This document shows, piece after piece, positions 52,060 through 64,000 of a stretch of 64,000 nucleotides of DNA (position 1 is the first letter of the stretch; the number at the start of each line of letters is the position of its first letter). This DNA is from Echeneis naucrates (Eukaryota; Chordata; Actinopteri; Carangiformes; Echeneidae). The notes under the pieces are model-generated. The model made no database searches, was not told the origin of the DNA, and saw nothing but the letters and a program-made list of their open reading frames with translations. Location of the stretch: positions 3,580,377-3,644,376 of the forward strand of contig NC_042515.1 of the NCBI RefSeq assembly GCF_900963305.1. The letters are read 5' to 3'. The position numbers and the translations under genes are program-made.

Positions 52060-55000
52060 ATGAGTGCTAAAGGAGGAGGCACAGCTTTGACCCGCCGCAA
52101 CTACAGACTGTCTTCAGACACAGACAAACCCAGAGCTACAGGTATGATCCTCCGGAGGAGCCCTGCACACACACCTCACACACACCTCACACACATCCTG
52201 TACAGATTCCTTGTTGTTGCCGACTCAGGCTGACTGTCGTGGAGTTATTTTTCTTCATCTGTCTCACAGCAGAGTGAAAACCTTATTTTTTATTTATTTA
52301 TTTATTTTTTATTTAGACCTGAACATTTTCGGAAAAAGCTTTTTAAAATGGGTCTTCTTCTGTATCCCTCTCTCAGGTATTGTGAATGAGAAGCTGCTGA
52401 GTGACTACCTGCATCATGTGTTTCCCTCCTCCAAACAGGGACCTGCAGTGGCCTCCCTCAGGTGACAGTCTGCACATCCTCTCACTACAGCAGCGTCTCA
52501 GTCGCTGCTGCAACTCATCATTTACTGCAGTATTAGTTAATCTATGGACTGTACTTTAAATTACTGCTTTGGTTTATAAATGATGCTATTACCATCAATA
52601 TTTAGTTGATGTAGGTTAAAATTAGATATTTATCCATCACTGTAAGTTTTGAGGACAAACAGGACTGAGATGTTGTTGCTGATGATGCTGAAACTCTTGA
52701 TAATGCTTACCAAGCACTTTATCAGGGACGTCTGAGCAGCTGCTTGTTTGTGTAGTTATTCAATCAGCCAATCATTTGCCAGCAGTGAAATCCATGAAGT
52801 CTTTCAGGTTTTGTTCATTGAGTTTGATACTGTTATGATTGTTGGTGATACAAGGGATCATTTGAGCTTTTATCCATCTGTGGATGAGAGAGAACAGAGG
52901 AAAATTAACAGACTGGGAGCTGATAGAAAGGCTCAGATAATCAGTCTTTACAGGTGCAGTGAGCAGAGCAGCAGACCACATCAGATTTCCCTCCTCTCAG
53001 GTGCAGTGGACAGCTAATGACGTGAAAAACAAAACTTGATCTGATGAATCTGGATTTTAGCAGAGACAGTGGATGGAGGGTCACAATTTGGAGTCAACAG
53101 CATGAATGCATGGACTCAGCATTCTTTGTGTCAGCCGTCCAGGATGCTGATGGTGGTGGTAATGGTGTAGGGGATGTTTTCCTGGCACACTTTAGGCCCT
53201 TAGTGGCAATCAATTAAGGTTTGAACCTCAGAAGATTGCATCCCTTTATGGCCCGACTACCATCCTCTTATGGCTACTTCCTGCAGGATAATGTTCCATG
53301 CCCCAAAGTAAAAGTTGTCTCAAACTGGTTTCTTGTACAAAGCCGTGAGTTCAGTTTACTTCAGTGGCCTCACCAATCTACAGACCTGAATTTAATAGCA
53401 GACCTTTGTGAAGTGGCAGAACAGGAGATGAGCAGCATGAATGTGCAGAAATTATGTGATGCAGGCACAATAACATTGAGCAGAATCTTAGAAGCGAGAA
53501 GGAAGCTTTCCAGAATCCAGTGAAATCCATGACACAAAGAACAGACTGTTTAATTTCAGATTTTTTAGTTTGTGCTAACATTTGGCAGAAGTACAGTGAA
53601 AAGATAAGACCATGGAGCTTGGTCAAATTTTCTTTTTCTCATCCAGTATGATGATTTCTAAAAGTTGTGTTTGGTAAATGATATTCAACAGCCACTTAAA
53701 AATGTCAATATTTAGGCAGAATCTGTTTAATCTGTGTGGACAAATTTGTCAACAACTTGTGTGAGTCTTTGCTCAAATTTTCTGATCTGTATCCAACGCT
53801 ACCTCTTAAGGCATGTGATAATGGATTCTTATAGAGTCAACAGTACAAAAGTGGGGAAAGGATATTGTTAAAGATAACTCTCTGGGTTCAGTCTCACTGA
53901 GAGTTGGTAGATTGCTTATCCATGAAGGTCTGGATTGTCACTGTGTGTCCTGTTGTTGGGGAAAAGTAGTGAGATCATCTCTTCTGCCTCTGATCCGATA
54001 TAATGAGTTCTTCTCGCAGTTGCTTGATTCTTTTGTTGACACACACTGAGGTCTTGTGCAACAGACAAGAACTTGGTCACAGCTCTTTAAATTCAGTGTG
54101 TGTTATAACCTGAATTAGTGCCTTACAGCCGCTGGCCTTTTCCCTTAGGCCAGACAGCTTCATGTTACTCTCATCAGCTCTATACATAGCCCAGCACACA
54201 CACAAACACTCAGACAAACACTTCTTTTCAGTAAACCCAACTGTGAGGATTTGGAGCGAATTCCAGCAGCAGGATGAGTTTCACATGGTGATGACATCTG
54301 AAAGCTCTTGCAGGCCACACATCATATCTCATGTTTAAAAATAAGGCAAGACACACTGTTCCTGGATCCATATTTAGCTGGAGCTCAGACAGTGTCGCTT
54401 CAGTCTGGAAGTAACTGTGCTGCAGCACAAGTTACTGCCAGCTACTGCTCCATTTAATAATGATTAAGGAAAAAAATCTAATGAGTTTCCTGCACCACAG
54501 GTTTCGCAAATCAGTAACACGGTGTGGAGCTAGAGAAAAAAACAATTTAAGCTGCATACTGAATTCCTATTTCTACCATCTAACTTGTTATTCATCACTT
54601 TCAAGAGGCCTCAGCAGCTGCAGGTCTCCAATATGAATGCTGAACCAGCCTCACATACTTCTTTTAATCTTAGGATTTTTATTGAAATCAACAAGTTTAC
54701 TTTGAGAGTTTTGAGTTTGCATTTTTTTATCAAAAAATATGCATTCATGAGATGATTTCGGTGGTAAAGCTGAATAAGCAGTAAATGTGTTTGGATGGTC
54801 CTATATTATATATGAGTATGAAGCCACTCTATATAATATCCACGAATATAATAATATTCTTTTTTATTGTTTATCTTTGTTTTACTAGGAAGGTTGATTG
54901 AGGGAAAAAAAGTTATTTACAAGGAGACCTGACAAAATTATCAGCTATACAAAGGATATTTTATCAAGGAGAGTAAAACATAAAATACAACATAACACCT

Positions 55001-58000
55001 CTCTATCCTCTCAGTGGAAACAGAAATTAAATAAAATATCACCAGCACCACAGAGAACATAACAAGATTCCTTTGACTCTTCTCTCTTCATCATCTTCCT
55101 CCCTCTCTTGTTGTACAGGAAGCCGCTGAGTTTCCAGGATCTCGGCGCTCACCTGGAGAGACTTCTGTCTGAGGGAGAGCCCACAGAGGACAGCAGAGGT
55201 AAACTCCAAGAACACACGGGGATTTCACCTCTTTGTCGTTATGTAGCCGTGTTTAAATGGTAATTTATCAAGGGAAATATCACCAAATGAACCTCAGGAA
55301 ACTGTTTCTATTTTGAAACACTGCTCATAAATATATTACCTAACCACAGCACAATGCTTATTAACCACTTGTGCAATTTTATGCAAAGCTTTATACAGTG
55401 GAATTTTTATTTATCTTATAACTACTTTATACATTTTTATGCTGCTGAGTATGATGAAATGAAATGTTCAACTTTTTACCTTGGACGTAATAATGTCAAT
55501 GATAATAAAGATAACTTTGCACCTTAAATGTAAAGTAACTACAGAGCTGCGGATACAATCACTACTGTATTTTGTCATCACAGTATCACATTGAAGATCA
55601 ATCCATGGTTAATTGCAGTGCCAAACTTTGTAATGAGTGATGATAAAGAAAGTTAGTGAGCCACCACAAAGCATCAATTATCGAACTGAGCCGCCAACAT
55701 GCCGTTAAGCTATAAAACATAAAACAACACTACAAACATTATAGTGACTGGAGCCAGTATGCAGCTGTAATAAAGATGTGTTTCATCCGGATATTGTGGA
55801 TATTTTAATGTGCCACTCAGGCTGCAGCCTCACTCAACATTTTGAGTCATCATTTCCTAAGAGCTCAGTTATTAAATTTATACAAATTGAAATGCAGAGT
55901 TTTCGTGATGAGAAAAAGCGCTGTGTCAGTCTGGACGGTGGTCAAGGAGAATGAAACCTAAACTCAATCAGGTCAATGTCAGTGTACTCTAAACACAGGA
56001 GGCATCCTCTTGAATTATTCTCACACAGAAAGCTTGGTTTTCTCTGCCTGCAGATCAGGCTGCTGAAGGACGTCTGGGTCCCCAGCCAGTTGTCCTGGAT
56101 CACACCAGCGGCTTTGAAGGACTTCTGTTTGTAGACGATGACCTGTTAGGGGTAAAATGACATTTCAACCCAAGAGTAAATAAATTGACCTACTGTGACC
56201 CCAGAGCATGTGATCTTGGTATAGTCATACAAACTGGTACACGTTACAGTAAAAGATGCACTCTCTCCTGTTTCTGTAGGAAATTACTTTAAATTCTAAC
56301 TTTTATCATTTCAGGTTATTGGCCACAGCAACTTCAGCTCCATCAGAGCCACCACATGTGTTTTTAAAGGTAAACCAGGACCCTCGTCGCTTTCCCAAAT
56401 CATCCCATTCAAGGATGTAAAGATGCAGAATTGAATCCCTTGAAGCTCAAAGATAACGTGACAGTCTTGTGCTGACAGTAATGACATGTAATGCCCGCAT
56501 GTTGACCTGCAGTGTTTCTTTTCTGACATAAAGGTCTTAACATCTGATAAACTGGAGGGGGGGTGGGGGGTTTAAGACAGTGTCTTATTATGCAGCCTGC
56601 TGTCTCATGCTGTGTCTGTACACTGAACAGCTCACTCCATGGAGTCCATATCAGAGTTAGAGTATCTATGCGGGGTCGACCTTTAGGTGATGCTGTCCAA
56701 CAACAAGCGTAACCTCGACCAAACCTGCAGAAAAGTCTAACCTCTCAGGGAACAACTATTGTGCATTACAAATGCTACTGAAAGAATCCTTTAATGGCAT
56801 GTTACTAGATAAGAAACCTCTATTTTTAACCAAAAGTCTTGATTTTTGTATTTGTCATCTATTTATTTTCTCTCTGCAGGAAAGTGGGCCTACGAGGTAC
56901 TGATCTCCTCTCAGGGTCTGATGCAGATTGGGTGGTGTACTCTCAACTGTCGCTTCAACCAGGAGGTACACATACACACACAAAGCATGTGCACTGCTGA
57001 GATGAAGGTTGGAAATTGCTGCGAGTTCTATAACAATTCATCGTTCTTACGTCCTTGTCAACCGTTTACTTTTCAGATGTTATATTTCTGTGCATTACTC
57101 ATCTGTATCTGTGTTGCCTTTGACATGAAACGCAGAGCGTATGTGATTATGCAGAAGATGCCACTCTCTGTGCGTTTTTCCTTGTAGGAAGGCGTCGGTG
57201 ACACGCCTGATTCATACGCATACGACGGAAATAGAGTGAGAAAGTGGAATGTGACGACCACCAACTACGGGAAGGTGATCAGTAATTTAGAACTTGGACG
57301 GTATATGGTAAATACATCCCAGCGAGCATGCTGACCCTTTTATTTTCCCTCAGTCGTGGGCGGCAGGAGACATTGTCAGCTGTCTCATCGACCTGGACGA
57401 GGGAACCATCACTTTCTGCTTGTAAGTTACTGACTCAGTTAAATTGCTTTCTGACAAAGAGCTGAGGGACGAGATGCTAATTGGTGAGTTTTGGATGAAC
57501 CAAACAGAGCAATGTTGGCTGTTTCCAAACATTTACAGTATATATGCTAAGCTAAGACAGCTGTGTTCAGTGTGGGTGTCTGTCCTGCAGTGGCTTTCTT
57601 GGCTGCTGTTGGACAACCTTGTAGTGACTAAATCAGTCACAGTCATCAAGTGTTACCTCATCCTGTGTCCTCCTCAGAAATGGCCAGTCTCTGGGCACAG
57701 CCTTCACCAACATCAAGACGGGTCCAGGCGTCGCCTACTTTCCCGCCATCAGTCTCTCCTTTAAAGAGTCGGTGGCTTTCAACTTTGGCAGCAGACCTCT
57801 CAGATATCCTTTTAGCATCGATGGTTTGGTGGTTTCTTTCATTTTTAATCACTCTTCCTTTTATTTCTGTTGCACCATGTGAGGTAAGTTTATTTATACA
57901 GCAACAGTATAGTTAATTAAAGCTATGTAGAGAAGCATAAAAAAAAGCAAAGGTGAGATAAAAAAAAATACATTTTACAATATGAAAACTGGATTTAATA

Positions 58001-61000
58001 AGAATATCAGGATTTATTGACTTAATCTAAGCCAGTTAAAATTTTTTCATTTGGTTTTGTTTGTAGGGAGGGAGGGATTTGGTTGGAGGGGAACTATAGC
58101 TTTAATAAAACACACCTTTGGTACGGCAACCCACAGTGTTCAATATTAAGTGAATAAAAAGTTACATAAAGTATTTAGAAAATGAAATAAATGGCTTAAA
58201 TTTTAAACAGTATAACTCAGATGCAATATTATGGAGTGATATTTTAAAATTCTCATTTATATCATAATAAATATGTTTCTGGGACACAGACATGCATCAA
58301 CTACATGGTTGTATTGAAGTCTATGGAAAAATGGCTTGTTTTATGACCTCAGTAAACATTAATGAGGTAATAAAATTTATGGTGTCAGTTTCTAGCTTCA
58401 AGCCTTCTTTAATACAATATAATGTTCTTTTTTTTTCACCAATATCCTGCCTGACAATCAGGACAGAGTCCTTTTTCCAGTAATTTCCAGTAATTTTATA
58501 TGTATACATTTAAAAGAATATCAGGAATATGTAGTACTTTGTCCCAGCTGGGACTTTTCACTTGTTACAGTCTTTTTCTTTAACCTGAGTGTGATTCACG
58601 TACCCTGTGGATGGCTACCTGCCCCTGCAGAACCCCCCAGCTACAGACCTGACGAAAGCTCAAAAGCTGTTGGGCTACATCAAGAACGTCCTCTCCACTG
58701 CCATCGACACACAGGTGGGAACAGGAGCCGTGTCTTCAGATGGTTGAATTTTTATTTCCTGCCAAATCAGTAAATATGTTTTCGGGGACACCTCTTCCTC
58801 TGTGCATTGGAGTATTTTTGAAGTTTCTTGTCTTTTTGTGTTCATGCTGCAGGAGGAGAGGCTGGTGGAGAAGGAATGTGCAGTATGGAGGCTTCATGGA
58901 GAACCCACAGTCCTCATCACTCTGGCTCACATCTTCAACCACTTCGCTCCGCTCATGGTGAGCCAACATTTTTTTTTATGAGCAGGTTGAAGCTGTGTAA
59001 GTGTGTTAACATGGCTAACACAATACAAACAGGGACCTTAGCTGTCATTGGTTACAGTATTTTGTGGTGTTTATGTATCGTGCTCATTACTGAAGGTCAA
59101 TTTCTCCACTGTTTATCGTACACTAATATGTTGTCGACGTAGAGAGTCGTTACTGAATTGTCTCTTGTTGTGCCATCTGTTCATCAAGCAGGACATAATC
59201 ACAGATCACAGGGATGTAGTTATGGTGTTTGTCTAAATGTCTGTCCAGTGTAAAGTCTACCTGGTGGAAGATGTGCTGATGAACTTCCTGTTGGGGATTC
59301 TGGAGGGAGGCGGCTCAGTTGATGAACATCCGCTCATACAACAACTTCTGGATCTCTTCTGGCTGTTAATGGAGGTACACTCAGACATGTAGAGTTTGTG
59401 TGTAGTAGGGAATATACAGTTAGAGCAAAAATGGTATTTGATCTTTGCTGGGAAATATTTCACTTTTAATCAACAGTCGCCCGCTCCACACACACTGCCA
59501 GTGAACAACACTGTGCACAATTTTGGGTTATTTCTCTTTCACAGTTCCACAGTTCAGGAACAATTCCTACTACCGGTGCTTTGCCCTGAATTGATGCTTT
59601 ATAATGTTTAAAAATGTATGTGCCGACAGCACATGTAAGGGACAAATCTAGAAAATAAAAGCCTTATTTCTCATGTGAAGAAGTAACACGATATTTCTGG
59701 GTGCCACTGAGAACAAGCGAAATAGCAATGTCCCCCTTTGTAGAGATTATCATCACATGAGCTATTTCATTTTTTAAGTTATTGATAAATCTATGAATCG
59801 ATATTCATTGCCCATCCATAATGCATACAAAAACTTTGGCTTAACATCAGAGAGTCATCTCCAGTGTTTACATGCTCTTCAGAAACTAATCTAAACTCAA
59901 ACTTCTAATCACACGATCAATTAATTTGTTTTATAATTAGTGCTGACAAGATTAAACATTTTTTAAGATTCATTAATTATTAATTAATTAATTAGTTGAT
60001 CTAATTAATATTTTTTTTTATCTCACCTAAAAATTGCTGAGAAAAGCCCTCAACTTGAGGTATTTTCATTTAAATTCATTACATTATTGTGGCAGATCAA
60101 AACATTGATATACACCAAAAAAGTGGCTTTGTAAAGTCATTTATTGTTTTTAATTTATTAATGATTTATTGTTTTTAGGCACATCACTCTACCTTTATCA
60201 ATGGTGCCGTCAGGGTGTTTTTCGAAATGTAAATTTCCCATTCATTAGACCGACAACTCTCACATGCTCCTCCATTTTCTCGTCTCCTCTCCCCTCCTCA
60301 CTGTTCTTCACCATGCTCTCCAAACTACAATGGGAGCCCATCAGCTTATGCTAAACAGTGACAGCCAATCAATGGCCACTTCAGTGTGTGACTGACTCGC
60401 ATACAGAAACAGTAAAGTTAGAGATTAAAAATTGATTAAAAAAAAAAAAAAACGGTATAAATATTACTGTAATTAATTAATCGCAATAACGCAACAATTT
60501 GACACCCGTATTTATAATCTTATTTTTTTTATTTGCCCATAAAATGTAGTTGTTATTTCGGTGTCAGCGTTTTTCTGGCTCATCTGCCTTTTTCTGCGTT
60601 ACAAGTGAGTTGAAAAGGCAGCAACAAAGTTCTTATCTGGATTCAGCTGCTCAGTGTCTCTCCTCTTCCTCCGCTCCTTCCTCCTTCTGTCTCTGCAGGA
60701 CTATGAGGTGAACGAGTGCCTGAAGCAGCTGATGATGTCCTTGTTGAGGGCCTATCGCTTCTCCCCCATCATACCTGACCTGGGCTTCCAGGTAGGACAG
60801 AACGGAGCTCATGGAACCAATTGGAGGAGAATCTGGTTCTCTGTCTGGATTTCATTTGTTTGGGTGCAGGAAACGTTAAACAGTGAGAAGTTAGGGAAGT
60901 ACCCAATTTATCAACCTAAACATGCATTTGATTCAAACTACCTAATAGTGTGAAATATAGAGATATGTGTGAGGTTATTATGGCAGAGGGAGTCACTCTC

Positions 61001-63626
61001 CGTGTAGAGGAGGCCAGCAGGACCATGTGGGCTCTGGCTGGACCTGCAGCCCAATCTACAGCTTTTGTTTGGAAGTTAGAAATAATCCCAATAATATAAA
61101 AAACAAAGCACTTGCTGATCTCTGGGATCAGTGAAATAGTTTAAACGAAGGGAGGTCATCACCAGATAAAGGAACAGATTCTGATTGATTACAGTCCTGT
61201 GATCTGATCCTGTGTTTCAGATCCACTACCTGCGGCTGACCACGGCCATCCTGCATCACGAGAAGTCCAGGAAATACCTGCTCAACAACGTCTTATATCC
61301 TTGATTTAATCCACCTATGAGGCGGAAATACTTTGTGATTAGCTTTTTTTAAACATCCACTGAGCTACGTCACTGAGGTCACGTCATAGACGGGTTGTGT
61401 CCTTAACAAATGGTACGTTTGACGTTTTGCGCTCGGTTGTGTTTTTTTACATCAAGACTCCTCTGAGAGTGAAGGAAGCGGGACTCGAGGAGCTCATCCC
61501 GACCACCTGGTGGCCCACACACTTTGACAAAGAGGTAAAACTGACTCACTATGTGCTTTTATTTACCTTCCCCTCTCCTCACTCCTCTGGTGAGTCAGAC
61601 CCAGACTCCTTTCAGACTAAAACCAGCAGTAAGAGTGACTAAACAAAACCAGATAAAATGATTTCACTGATTAAATATTATAATATGTTATATATTAGAA
61701 TTTGTGTTTTTATCCAAATCGGTAAATAACTGATTTAAAAAAGGTTTTATATGTAAAGACATGAATGCAAAAGTTTTTGCTACGTACAAATTTTAAATGT
61801 GAGAAAGCAACAAAAACATTTATGAATTACAAGTTGTACTTTCCTCCAGTGTCTTCCTCTCTTATCAGCTATAGGAAACAGGAAATACACTGTAAAAATA
61901 TGAACATATCTTGTTATGGTGCGCCCTCTCATAAATCAGCCTTTGGCCCTGCTGGTTTTTTAATCTCCTCAATCTTGACTCTAGAGCTGGTGGACAAATA
62001 AAAGTTTTAGTCCACTCTTGCTGAGGACCCTGCTGGCTCTGCAGATAATGCAGGTTGACGAGGTGGTTGGTGCTGACAGTCATCTCAGCCTTCCCAACCA
62101 AAGTCAATCTCCCACTGTCATTTTGTGTAATTTGCATGTCATTTTCAGAACACATTTCTGATTTCAATTCAATTCAATTCATTTCAGAAAGGAGGAACTT
62201 CACATGTTAAAGTTAACGATTTTAAACCCAGTTGAACCAAAGCTGTGTTGGTCATTTAGGACTGATTTGCGGCTGTGAAACTCTTGGTAATAAAGGATTA
62301 GCAAGTGGGTAAATTCTGGATCAATTATTTAATTAGTTGTAAGGATGTGTGTTTCGTTTTACTGTGTACTGACTGACTGACTGATTTGCTTCCACGCAGG
62401 GTAAAGACGAGCGTGAGCCCAAAGATGAAAGTGCAGATGAACGTCTGAGGCGTCGAGCATATGAGAGAGGGTGTCAGAGACTCAAGAAGAGGATTGAAGG
62501 TGCAACGTCTTAATTTTTTTTCTCGCATTCAACCGTGTTAGCTTTATAAGAGACAACCGGGCTTAATTTTTTTTCTCGCATTCAACCGTGTTAGCTTTAT
62601 AAGAGACAACCGGGCTCTGAAAAGCTGCAGCGGTTTCATGTTGTGGAAGTGAAAAAGTCACGTCTGTAACATCCCCCCGAACTGACGCGTTGTGTGTCTC
62701 ATCTCTGGTGTAGTGGTGGAAGAGCTGCAGGTTCAGATCCTGAGGTTGCTGCTCAATAACAAAGACAAAACAACGGTATGTGCAGTTGATATTATTTTTT
62801 TTTTTACATATATTAAAGGTTTTTATCTGTTGACTCTCTGACCACAGGATGAAGGAAAAATCAAATGAAGTTTCGGTAGAATGGTTGAAGTCGGTTTTTA
62901 ACTATTACAGAGATAAATGAGCATTCAGGGTGAGGGTGTGTGGGAAGACCCAGATGTTTGCTGATGCTTTATTTATTTATGTGTGTGTTTGGCTCCTTAA
63001 AACTACTCATTAACACAGCTGCCATGGCAACCAAACACTTCTACGGTGTGTTGATTGTTGGGTTTTGCCTGTTCACCACAAAGTTTTTGTTTATATATTG
63101 TGACTTAGTTTGGCTCAGCGCTGTCCGGAACATATTCATACGCCACAGCCAAGTTCAGGGAGATTACTGATGAGAACTATCTTCCCTAACTAATCCAAAG
63201 TAAAAAACAACTACACTCTAAAAAACCGAAAACAGAAGTGTCAGGCCTCCATACTCCAACTGAACAAACAGAAGAAACCACTTAAACATAGGAGGCCATT
63301 TTACATTTTACCAAATTGAAATTTGTATCTTAAACCTTTTCGACAGCTGCTGCCTCCTCCACGTTTTTTTTTTTTTTTTTTTTAAATAATTTTTGTACGT
63401 CTTCGATCATTTCTGGGAAGATTATATAGGTTGTTATCTGTGAAATTCCTGTCATAAAGTACACGTGTATTATTTCTGTCCATGCGCAGCCATTGGGGAT
63501 ACACTTATGATGGCAATATTAACTAAACAGTTCCCCTCACTGTGTCTCTTTCAGGGAGAAGCTTCTCGCTACATTTTCCTCAACAAGTTCAGAAAATTCC
63601 TCCAGGAAAACGCCAGCAACCGAGGG
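52060..63626 (+). CDS. rnf123: E3 ubiquitin ligase RNF123 (KPC1), N-terminal 544 residues (gene leaves the window on the right)
   Basis: Eighteen coding exons in one frame: 52060-52141, 52377-52461, 55119-55198, 56054-56151, 56315-56369, 56880-56965, 57188-57274, 57354-57421, 57678-57803, 58600-58714, 58853-58957, 59249-59374, 60699-60791, 61221-61294, 61417-61534, 62400-62499, 62714-62775, 63555-63626. The protein starts [20 protein letters not shown] and contains a SPRY domain (about residues 80-255: [40 protein letters not shown]), then a helical region ([41 protein letters not shown]). Remembered human RNF123 matches throughout. With UBAC1 it forms the KPC complex that ubiquitinates p27Kip1 and NF-kB p105; the C-terminal RING lies beyond the window. 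Two introns (57804-58599 and 61295-61416) are AT-AC. Confidence 0.95.
52745..53545 (+). mobile_element. Decayed Tc1-like DNA transposon in an rnf123 intron
   Basis: Fragments of a Tc1/mariner transposase frame are readable: the DNA equivalent of a DESGF-type start near 53040, QQHECMD (53095), VHPFMA-like [19 protein letters not shown] (53236-53292, the second catalytic Asp in QDN) and [19 protein letters not shown] (53368-53420, equivalent of WPSQSPDLNPIEHLWD). The 5' part is shortened and several stops and frame changes interrupt it, and the catalytic E of the final motif region has changed (LIADL for PIEHL). The wording at 52757-52790 matches the leader of a common fish/frog Tc1 family. I did not find terminal inverted repeats or TA duplications. 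Confidence 0.85.
54865..55010. repeat. Degenerate teleost interspersed repeat
   Basis: The phrase TTTACTAGGAAGGTTGATTG, then an AAGGAGACCTGACA-like stretch, resembles the frequent fish repeat with the AACCAGGTAAGTCAATTGAGAAC theme. Class not assigned. Confidence 0.45.
57804..58599 (+). other. AT-AC (U12-type) intron of rnf123, 796 bases
   Basis: The 5' end is ATATCCTTTT, the 3' end is GATTCAC, and the branch-site-like TTCTTTAAC ends at 58584, putting the branch A about 16 bases before the 3' end. Removing it joins CTC AG with G TAC CCT to give PLRYPVDGY, the expected SPRY-end sequence. No GT-AG alternative restores that. Confidence 0.9.
59375..60698 (+). other. Large intron of rnf123, nothing else seen
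   Basis: AT-rich, with TTAATTAA-type runs near 59975 and 60470. No transposon or RNA gene recognised. Confidence 0.6.
61295..61416 (+). other. Second AT-AC (U12-type) intron of rnf123, 122 bases
   Basis: The 5' end is ATATCCTTGA, the branch-site TCCTTAAC (61400-61407) matches the U12 consensus, and the 3' end is GGTAC, about 10 bases after the branch A. Splicing gives [17 protein letters not shown] as in human RNF123. Both AT-AC introns interrupt the codon after its second base. Confidence 0.9.
62509..62614 (+). repeat. Perfect 53-bp tandem duplication in an rnf123 intron
   Basis: 62509-62561 and 62562-62614 are identical, including a T8 run. It begins nine bases after the donor of the exon ending at 62499. 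Confidence 0.95.
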
Positions 63627-64000
63627 GTGAGACGGGAACCTTTTACTCTCTTTGTCGCACGGTCCACAACACAACAAATATTTTACAGACGCACTGAACG
63701 GAAACCGTGACATAGCCCAGTCAGGAATAACGCTGCACATAATAATAAATAATAAATAGATTCATTAAAGCAATTATTTAAGAAAAACTCTACTTTTAGC
63801 TTCTGAATTTCAGATTTTCTTGTCCTTTAATAAACAACCATCAGTTTGGGTTAGGTTTAGGGTTTTCAACAAAATACACTTAAATAATCAATTAATGAAT
63901 TGAGGATCAACTAAAAAAAACTATTAGGAAATTAATCAATAATGACTCTTAATTTCTGCTCTGGTCATGTTTGTTGACATGTCTGTTCCAGTTCAGCTGG

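Noticed and set aside
63985-64000. A further rnf123 exon at the right edge (after GTTCCAG)
   Set aside because: The few following codons do not match the expected continuation (NMPMLCPPEY), so the next exon probably lies beyond the window.

Overview
This is a gene-rich stretch of a ray-finned (teleost) fish genome. The evidence is short GT-AG introns, many (CA)n/(TG)n microsatellites, a teleost-type L2 tail, a decayed Tc1-like transposon, and conserved vertebrate proteins that can be read exon by exon. Exon borders were placed by eye from splice sites and from remembered human orthologues; no alignment was run.

Layout. (1) 71-9130, plus strand: the 3' half of pik3c2b (class II PI3-kinase: C-terminal part of the kinase, PX, C2) and a 3 kb 3'UTR. 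(2) 9880-16192, plus: ppp1r15b (CReP, the constitutive eIF2alpha phosphatase adaptor), two coding exons with a long upstream ORF. (3) 19060-19608, minus: ascl5, a single-exon proneural-type bHLH gene. pik3c2b, ppp1r15b and ascl5 all lie in 1q32.1 in human. (4) 23160-24622, plus: a small two-exon gene that I do not recognise. (5) 24193-36328: a young segmental duplication carrying three Hes5-type her genes that encode identical 150-residue repressors. Arm A (24193-27821) and arm B (31180-34795) form an inverted repeat of about 3.6 kb. A third block, C (34881-36328), repeats her plus promoter plus 3'UTR and is bracketed by 41-bp inverted repeats. (6) 36420-42600: non-coding sequence with several RBPJ (Notch effector) motifs, probably her regulatory DNA. 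(7) 42612-49725, minus: a complete aldh4a1 (mitochondrial P5C dehydrogenase) in 15 coding exons. (8) 51340-64000, plus: rnf123 (KPC1 E3 ligase), 18 coding exons in view, open at the right edge, with two AT-AC minor-spliceosome introns.

How it fits together. The middle of the window looks like a Notch/proneural neighbourhood: ascl5 next to a her cluster whose promoters and flanks hold many more YGTGGGAA sites than the rest of the window. The outer genes are housekeeping or signalling genes with no evident link to it.

The most notable items are the her palindrome, whose arms stop just beyond coding stop codons and so exchange 3'UTRs; the concentration of RBPJ sites; the pair of AT-AC introns in rnf123; and the unrecognised small gene beside the cluster.
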